Origin: CAYGOC01 sp964351495 | GTDB taxonomy: Bacteria; Chlamydiota; Chlamydiia; Chlamydiales; SM23-39 | Assembly (NCBI GenBank): GCA_964351495.1 | Contig: CAYGOC010000009.1 | Location: 1-64,000, forward strand | Reading direction: 5' to 3' | Length of the DNA: 64,000 nucleotides | Shown: positions 58,852 through 64,000 of the stretch, in pieces | Numbering within the stretch: position 1 is the first letter of the stretch | Layout of the letters: every line of letters begins with the position of its first letter | Position numbers and translations under genes: made by a program | Notes under the pieces: generated by a model | Database searches by the model: none | What the model was told of the DNA's origin: nothing | What the model saw: only the letters and a program-made list of their open reading frames with translations

Positions 58852-59523
58852 ATGTTTGGCTATTTCAATAAAGAGCAAGCTTTACCAAGAAGGTCTTTTT
58901 TTCTAAAAAGACTCCCCTCAAAAAAGCGGATCTTTGATCTTGTTTTTGCAAGCTTTGTGCTTGTGTTTTTTAGCCCTATTTTTCTTCTTATAGCCCTTTT
59001 AGTAATTACTACCTCAAAAGGGCCTGTTTTGTATAAGCATACCCGGATAAAAAAAGAGGGTCTCCCTTTTACTTGTTATAAATTTCGGACTATGAAACAA
59101 AACTCAGATACACTACTTCGTCAAATTCTTTTATCAGACCCGGATAAAAAGGCAGAATGGAAGCGGTTTTTTAAACTAAAAAAAGATCCTAGAATTACTT
59201 CTATAGGAAAATTTCTTCGCAAGACTTCCTTAGATGAACTACCACAATTTTGGAATGTATTAAAAGGAGACTTAAGTGTAGTAGGTCCTAGACCTGTCTT
59301 AAAACAAGAGGTAGAGCAGTACTACAAAGACCTCGCTCCTAAAATTTTATCGGTAAAACCGGGCCTTACAGGACTTTGGCAAGTTTCCGGAAGGAGTAAA
59401 CTCAGCATGAGAGAAAGAGTAAAACTTGAAGCTAGCTATGTAGATAAGCAGTCTTTTTGGCTTGATCTTTATTTAATTGCTAAAACTATCCCTGTAATGC
59501 TTTTTTCTAAAGGGGCCTATTAA
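58852..59523 (+). CDS. Bacterial sugar transferase (undecaprenyl-phosphate phosphoglycosyltransferase type)
   Basis: Transfers a sugar-1-phosphate to a polyprenyl phosphate at the inner membrane. One membrane helix (VFASFVLVFFSPIFLLIALL) precedes the catalytic block KFRTMKQNSDTL and LRKTSLDELPQFWNVLKGDL then VGPRPVLKQEV. GLTGLWQVSGRS closes it. This is the WcaJ/PglC monotopic fold. The frame runs back to TTG 58792 inside ispA; no start has a good ribosome-binding site, and I take ATG 58852 because the extension is not family-like. It initiates the glycan for which ugd and galE make sugars. Confidence 0.88.
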   Translation: MFGYFNKEQALPRRSFFLKRLPSKKRIFDLVFASFVLVFFSPIFLLIALLVITTSKGPVLYKHTRIKKEGLPFTCYKFRTMKQNSDTLLRQILLSDPDKKAEWKRFFKLKKDPRITSIGKFLRKTSLDELPQFWNVLKGDLSVVGPRPVLKQEVEQYYKDLAPKILSVKPGLTGLWQVSGRSKLSMRERVKLEASYVDKQSFWLDLYLIAKTIPVMLFSKGAY

Positions 59524-59524
59524 G

Positions 59525-60523
59525 ATGCCTTTTCCCGTTTTGGTAACAGGAGGAGCCGGTTACATAGGAAGCCATGTCTGTAAAGCTTTAAAAAAAAGAG
59601 GGTTTTTTCCTGTTGTAGTGGATAATTTTTCAACAGCAAAAAAGAAAAGATTGCCTTTTCCCATGATTGAGGGAGACATCTCTTCTAAAGACGTTTTAGA
59701 AAAGATTTTTTCCCTATACAAACCCAAAGCGGTCCTGCATTTTGCGGGATCTTCCCAGGTGCAAGAATCCTTGTTAAATCCCCTTTTGTATTATGAAAAC
59801 AATGTGGGAGCTTCTTTGGCTCTTTTTAAAAGCTGTTTAGAGTTTAAAGTGGAGTATCTTCTTTTTTCCAGTAGCTGTTCTGTATATGGAATCCCCTCTT
59901 CTCTTCCTTTGAAAGAAACAAGTCTTATAAATCCTATAACTCCTTACGGATATACCAAAAGCGTTATAGAAAAAATTCTTTTTGATTTTGATAGATCCTA
60001 TAACCTTAAAAGTGTCATTCTTCGCTATTTTAATGCAGCAGGGGCTGATATAGAAAAAGAGCTAGGAGAAGAGCATGAACCGGAGACCCATTTAATTCCC
60101 TTAGCGATTAGAGCCGCTCTTTTTCCGGAAAAACCCCTTTCTATTTTCGGAAATGACTTCCCCACAGAAGATGGGTATGCTATCCGCGATTTTATCCACG
60201 TAACTGACCTTGCAGAAGCTCATGTTCTTGCTTTAGTGCATCTTTTACAAGAAAAGAAAAGTGATATTTTTAATGTAGGTTCCGGAAAAGGGGTTTCTGT
60301 AAAAAAAGTGTGTGACATGGTAGAACAGGTGACAAAAAAACCTCTTTTTTTTCAGATACTTCCTAAAAAAGAGGGAGATCCTCCTTGTCTTTTTGCAGAT
60401 ACAAAAAAAATAGAAGAAAAGCTATCTTTCAAACCGCTTTATTCTGACTTAAAAGAGATTGTAGAAACAGCATTTTTTTGGGAGAACTCCTTATTAAAAA
60501 AGAGGGAAGATGCTTTCTTTTAG
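59525..60523 (+). CDS. galE: UDP-glucose 4-epimerase
   Basis: Interconverts UDP-glucose and UDP-galactose (or the N-acetyl forms). VTGGAGYIGSHVCKAL binds NAD; SSSCSVYG and PYGYTKSVIEK supply Ser and the YxxxK pair. RYFNAAGAD and YAIRDFIHVTDLAEAH are typical of GalE. Length 332 is normal. It starts directly after the sugar transferase stop and overlaps the next gene. Confidence 0.93.
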   Translation: MPFPVLVTGGAGYIGSHVCKALKKRGFFPVVVDNFSTAKKKRLPFPMIEGDISSKDVLEKIFSLYKPKAVLHFAGSSQVQESLLNPLLYYENNVGASLALFKSCLEFKVEYLLFSSSCSVYGIPSSLPLKETSLINPITPYGYTKSVIEKILFDFDRSYNLKSVILRYFNAAGADIEKELGEEHEPETHLIPLAIRAALFPEKPLSIFGNDFPTEDGYAIRDFIHVTDLAEAHVLALVHLLQEKKSDIFNVGSGKGVSVKKVCDMVEQVTKKPLFFQILPKKEGDPPCLFADTKKIEEKLSFKPLYSDLKEIVETAFFWENSLLKKREDAFF

Positions 60524-61001
60524 AATTTTTTTCTCCTCTTTAGTTACTCTTTTTTTCTTCTTTTCTTGCAGCTCCTCTTTCCCAGTTCATTTTTTTGCCC
60601 CTTTTTTGGTTTATAACTCCTCTTTTCTCTCTTTACAAAGACTTCTTCTTCTTTCTTTTATCTCAGGCACTTTCGTAGATTTATTTCGTTTTGACTTTTT
60701 TGGGCAGCAAGGACTTTTATATTTGATAACTTCTTTTATTCTCTTTCGAAAAAAGCAGTTTTTATTTGAGGACAGGCCTCTTTATTTTGCCCTGTTTTCC
60801 TTTCTTTTTGCCTTTTTCTCTGAAGTTTTCCGCCTGTTTTCTTTGGGAATCCCCTTTTTTTTCAAAAACGGGTTTTACACTCCCTTTGTATTTTCTATTT
60901 ATACGTTTGTTTATTCCTGGTTTTTCTTTGTTCCCCTTCTTTTCTTAGGAGTAAAGGTGTATACTTTGCTAAGAAGATGGATTTTTTGGAAAAAAGGGTG
61001 A
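60510..61001 (+). CDS. MreD-like membrane protein
   Basis: A 163-residue protein with five or six very hydrophobic, Phe-rich segments. ISGTFVDLFRFDFFGQQGLL followed by a YLITSF helix follows the MreD pattern G-xxxDLxxxxxxGxxxLxY. MreD works with MreB/MreC in rod-type peptidoglycan synthesis, and chlamydiae use MreB for division. The match is weak, so it may be an unrelated membrane protein. It overlaps galE by 14 bases. Confidence 0.45.
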   Translation: MLSFRIFFSSLVTLFFFFSCSSSFPVHFFAPFLVYNSSFLSLQRLLLLSFISGTFVDLFRFDFFGQQGLLYLITSFILFRKKQFLFEDRPLYFALFSFLFAFFSEVFRLFSLGIPFFFKNGFYTPFVFSIYTFVYSWFFFVPLLFLGVKVYTLLRRWIFWKKG

Positions 61002-61004
61002 AAT

Positions 61005-61793
61005 GTGACTTTTTCTCATGATACTACAAAAGCGATAGAAGCAGCTCTTCTAGCGGGGGCTATTTTAGAAAAAGGCTTTTATACTTCCTATTCTGTTTTT
61101 TCTAAGGAAGGGGTTCATAACCTGGTAACAGAATATGACTATGCCTCAGAAAAGGCTTTGATTGATTTTTTTCACAAAGAGTTCGAAGAAGATGCTATTT
61201 TGTCAGAAGAAAAGGGAAGTCTTTTCTCTTCTTCTAGAAGGTGGATTATCGATCCTTTAGACGGAACGGCTAATTTTGCTCATAGAATTCCCATGTTTTC
61301 TGTTAGCATCGCTTTAGAGGTGGAAAACACCGTAAAAACCGCTGTTATATACCATCCTATTTTAAAAGAGCTTTTTGTAGCAGAAAAAGGCAAGGGAGCT
61401 TTTTTAGATAAAACCCGTTTAGCTGTCACCAAAACAGATAAACTCGATCTCTCTTTTTTAGCTACGGGATTTCCTTACAATTTAAAAGAGAATCCCCATA
61501 ACTGTATTTTTTACCTTACCAAGATTTTACAAAGAGGGCTTCCTATTCGTAGAATAGGTTCTGCTGCTTTAGACCTTGCCTATCTAGCGGCAGGCAGGTT
61601 TGATGGTTTTTTTGAGGTGACTTTAGCTCCTTGGGATGCCGCGGCGGGAAGGCTCTTAGTAGAAGAGGCCGGTGGCACTGTTTCTAGTTGGGATTTTTCT
61701 CCTTATGATATCCACTCTTATAAGCCTATTTTAGCGACGAATGGATTGATTCATAAAGAGCTGGGAACTATTTTACAGGGAGCTTCTTTATGA
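61005..61793 (+). CDS. Inositol monophosphatase family protein
   Basis: A Mg2+-dependent sugar or inositol phosphatase. Metal ligands are visible in LVTEYDYASE, DAILSEEKG (Glu), IDPLDGTANFAH and the closing motif PWDAAAGRLLVEEAGG. Length 262 matches SuhB/IMPase. The substrate could be inositol phosphate, NADP or 3'-phosphoadenosine phosphate. GTG 61005 is the start, behind GGGTG; the stop overlaps folD by four bases. Confidence 0.9.
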   Translation: MTFSHDTTKAIEAALLAGAILEKGFYTSYSVFSKEGVHNLVTEYDYASEKALIDFFHKEFEEDAILSEEKGSLFSSSRRWIIDPLDGTANFAHRIPMFSVSIALEVENTVKTAVIYHPILKELFVAEKGKGAFLDKTRLAVTKTDKLDLSFLATGFPYNLKENPHNCIFYLTKILQRGLPIRRIGSAALDLAYLAAGRFDGFFEVTLAPWDAAAGRLLVEEAGGTVSSWDFSPYDIHSYKPILATNGLIHKELGTILQGASL

Positions 61794-62662
61794 TGGATGG
61801 GAAGATCTGCTCTCAAGGTATTTTAGAAGAGTGTAAGAAACTAGCCAAGAATATAAAACCTTCCCCGAAAATTCATTTTATCTTAGTGGGAGAAGATAGC
61901 GCCTCTCATATTTACGTAAAAAGAAAGCAAAAAACCTGTGAAAAAATGGGATTTTTATCAGAGGTTTCTTATTTTGAGAAGACCATTTCGGAAGAAGTCT
62001 TGCTTCATAAAATTGAAACAATCAATCAAGACCCAAAAACCCATGCTCTTTTAGTGCAGATGCCTCTACCTTCCCACTTAAATACGGAAACGATTGTAGA
62101 AAGAATCGCCTTTGAAAAAGATGTAGATGGGTTTCATCCTATGAATATGGGACGTCTTTTAAGAGGAAACAAGAAAGCCATTGTTCCTTGCACTCCTTTG
62201 GGGATTCAGTTTTTATTAAACTATTACAAAGTGGACTTACGTGAAAAAAGAGTGCTTATCTTAGGAAGAAGTAATGTGGTAGGAAAACCTCTTTCGGCTC
62301 TTTTACTACAAAAAAATAGTAAAGCCAATGCCACTATTACAGTAGCTCATAGCGTGACGCCTGAACTGGAAAAGCTTACCCTTTCTTCTGATGTTTTGAT
62401 TTCTTGTATGGGAAAACCCCATTTTATTAAAGAGTCTATGGTAAAAAAGGGAGCTGTTGTAGTCGATGTGGGGATAAATCGCCTTGATTTAGGGGGTAAA
62501 AGCTCTATTGTAGGAGACGTAGATTATGAACAAGTTTGTAAAAAAGCTTCGTTGATCACCCCAGTTCCGGGAGGGGTGGGTCCTATGACTATTGCTATGC
62601 TTATGAAAAACACCCTTTTTTGCTACGAAATGCAGCAAAAAAAAGAAAAGAAAATTTATTAA
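61790..62662 (+). CDS. folD: Methylenetetrahydrofolate dehydrogenase / cyclohydrolase
   Basis: Bifunctional one-carbon enzyme. The catalytic Lys lies in ASHIYVKRKQKTCEKMG, VQMPLPSHL and DVDGFHPMNMGRL are signatures, VLILGRSNVVGKPLSALL binds NADP, and VTPVPGG-like TPVPGGVGPMTIAMLM closes the protein. Length 290 is standard. It is the penultimate gene of the apparent operon that begins at ugd or rpmG. Confidence 0.95.
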   Translation: MMDGKICSQGILEECKKLAKNIKPSPKIHFILVGEDSASHIYVKRKQKTCEKMGFLSEVSYFEKTISEEVLLHKIETINQDPKTHALLVQMPLPSHLNTETIVERIAFEKDVDGFHPMNMGRLLRGNKKAIVPCTPLGIQFLLNYYKVDLREKRVLILGRSNVVGKPLSALLLQKNSKANATITVAHSVTPELEKLTLSSDVLISCMGKPHFIKESMVKKGAVVVDVGINRLDLGGKSSIVGDVDYEQVCKKASLITPVPGGVGPMTIAMLMKNTLFCYEMQQKKEKKIY

Positions 62663-62706
62663 AAATCTTGTGAAACAATTGTAGATCGGTTACTGGTTAA
62701 AAAAAT

Positions 62707-64000
62707 ATGGCATACGCAAAAAAAGGAAGAAGAAACACCGGATATAAAAAGAAAATCCAGGAGGCTTTATCAAACGGTCCTTTAGGGGAAAAAGAGCTTG
62801 TAAAAAAGTTAAAAATTCCCCATGCCTCGTACAACCAATTTTTGCAAGAGATCAAAAAGCTATCCCGAGAAAAGATCCTCTCCTTCCGAAATCAAAAATA
62901 CCATCTTGAGCAAAGAGGAAAAAAAGTAGTAGGAACCATCTCTGTTCATCCTAGAGGGTTTGGGTTTGTTATTCCTAAAAATAGGCAAGAATTTGCCAAA
63001 GATGTGTTTATCCCTAAAAAGTTTATGAAAGGGGCTATAGATGGAGATTTGGTAGAAATAGAAGTAAACATGGCTCCTTCTAAAAAAGGGTTTGAAGGGA
63101 AGGTTATCCAGATTGTCAAACGAGGAAAAAAAACCTTAGTAGGAACTGTTCTGCAAAAACAAGGAGAAGGCTACCTTCTTTTTTGTTCTGCCCTAAAAGA
63201 GGAGAAAAGAGTCCTTTTACAAGAAAAAACAGAAGAGCTTCAAATAGGAGATAGAGTCTCTGTAAAGGTTACAAATTGGGGAGAAGACAAAGGGGTTATC
63301 CTAACCTCTTTAGAGAAGAAAATAGGCTCTATTTTTGATCCTAAAACCGATATTTCTTCTGCTTTAGAAGAGTTTCAAATAGAAAAAAACTTCCCTAAAG
63401 AAGCAGAAGAAGAAGCACAAAGCAAAGGCTCTTCTGTTTCAAAAGAAGATGCTAAAAATAGGATAGATTACACTCATTTAGAAACCATTACCATTGATCC
63501 TAAAACGGCAAAGGACTTTGATGATGCTATTTCCTTAGAGAAAGAGGGTTCTACCATCCATTTATACGTTCATATAGCTGACGTCGCCCATTATGTAAAA
63601 GCAGGAACAACCCTAGATAAAATAGCGCTTCAAAGAGCAAACTCCACCTATTTTCCGGGAAGATGCGTGCCTATGCTACCGGAGGCTTTATCAAACGGTC
63701 TTTGCAGTTTAAAACCGGAAGTTATCCGCCTAGCTGTAACAGTTAAGATGAGTTTTTCAAAAGAAGGGGAACTTATAGACACCAAAATTGATCGCTCCTC
63801 TATCTTGAGTAAAAAGCGTTTTAGCTATGAAGAGGCTTTTTCTGTCTTACAAAAAAAACAAGAAAGTCCCTACCTTCCTCTTTTAGAAGATCTGGTTTTT
63901 CTTTGTTCTCTTTTAAAAAAGAAAAGAACAGAAAGGGGCAGTATTGACTTTGCTCTTTCTGAAGCGTCGGTTGTAGTAGATGACAAGGAAGATCCAACTC
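62707..64000 (+). CDS. rnr: Ribonuclease R (3' part beyond the window)
   Basis: A 3'-5' exoribonuclease of the RNB family that degrades structured RNA. The first 431 residues are in the window: a helix-turn-helix-like start (GPLGEKELVKKLKIPHASYN), cold-shock domain (VVGTISVHPRGFGFVIPKN, KDVFIPKKFMKGAIDGD) and the beginning of the catalytic domain with TIDPKTAKDFDDAIS (metal Asp residues) and YVHIADVAHYVKAGT. The frame stays open to base 64000. No strong ribosome-binding site precedes ATG 62707, which is 44 bases after folD. Confidence 0.93.
   Translation, partial: MAYAKKGRRNTGYKKKIQEALSNGPLGEKELVKKLKIPHASYNQFLQEIKKLSREKILSFRNQKYHLEQRGKKVVGTISVHPRGFGFVIPKNRQEFAKDVFIPKKFMKGAIDGDLVEIEVNMAPSKKGFEGKVIQIVKRGKKTLVGTVLQKQGEGYLLFCSALKEEKRVLLQEKTEELQIGDRVSVKVTNWGEDKGVILTSLEKKIGSIFDPKTDISSALEEFQIEKNFPKEAEEEAQSKGSSVSKEDAKNRIDYTHLETITIDPKTAKDFDDAISLEKEGSTIHLYVHIADVAHYVKAGTTLDKIALQRANSTYFPGRCVPMLPEALSNGLCSLKPEVIRLAVTVKMSFSKEGELIDTKIDRSSILSKKRFSYEEAFSVLQKKQESPYLPLLEDLVFLCSLLKKKRTERGSIDFALSEASVVVDDKEDPT

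Overview
The window is AT-rich, densely coding DNA with short intergenic gaps. It most likely comes from a chlamydia-related bacterium (phylum Chlamydiota), probably an environmental lineage such as the Simkaniaceae or Rhabdochlamydiaceae; the family-level placement is inference. Support for the phylum is gene content and gene order. The runs kdsB-pyrG-yqgF-zwf, pgl nearby, rpmG-FtsX-type permease-LolD ATPase, and waaA next to leuS all resemble Chlamydia. IspG is the long, plant/chlamydial-type form, phosphofructokinase is the pyrophosphate-dependent type, and many genes look like host-directed effectors. A run of exactly 100 N at 23700-23799 shows a scaffolded draft assembly.

Layout. 1-9.99 kb: rlmB, two transporters, a HdeD-like membrane protein, a membrane-anchored Nudix protein, an HD phosphohydrolase, NAD-malic enzyme, Tpx and a HIT protein. 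10-19.2 kb: accessory region with two large unrecognised proteins, an envelope glycosyltransferase/deacetylase pair, two small related membrane proteins, a DUF2431/BMT5-like protein, a degraded stretch and a membrane-anchored macrodomain (PARG-like) protein. 19.3-22.9 kb: an outer-membrane barrel protein, a DHA2 drug exporter and a secreted sphingomyelinase-like phosphodiesterase. 23-26.9 kb: an island with two F-box proteins around a decayed toxin-antitoxin locus, ending at tRNA-Met and tRNA-fMet. 26.9-36.8 kb: waaA-leuS-ispG, an aldo/keto reductase, a methyltransferase, BrnQ and a MATE exporter. 36.8-38.5 kb: a USP-type deubiquitinase with membrane segments. 38.5-44.4 kb: PPi-PFK, serine dehydratase, kdsB, pyrG, yqgF. 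44.4-52.6 kb: a CIRCE-controlled small heat-shock gene, then zwf, opcA and pgl. This pentose-phosphate set is interrupted on the opposite strand by a caspase/CHAT-like peptidase gene and a J-domain protein gene. 52.7-64 kb: tsaD, rpmG, a lipoprotein-release ABC exporter, ugd, ispA, a sugar transferase, galE, an MreD-like protein, an IMPase family gene, folD and the 5' part of rnr.

How the parts fit. The housekeeping genes cover Kdo-lipid A synthesis (kdsB, waaA), isoprenoids (ispG, ispA), UDP-sugars for surface glycans (ugd, galE, sugar transferase), NADPH/pentose supply (zwf, opcA, pgl) and pyruvate supply (malic enzyme, serine dehydratase). Between them lie genes whose domains make sense mainly inside a eukaryotic host: F-box proteins (ubiquitin ligase adaptors), a USP deubiquitinase, a PARG-like macrodomain, a Nudix protein, a J-domain protein, a clan CD-like cysteine peptidase and a sphingomyelinase-like enzyme. 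Most of these also carry hydrophobic segments that could anchor them in an inclusion membrane. That combination, aimed at host ubiquitin and ADP-ribose signalling and at membranes, is the most interesting content of the window. It rests on motif recognition only.
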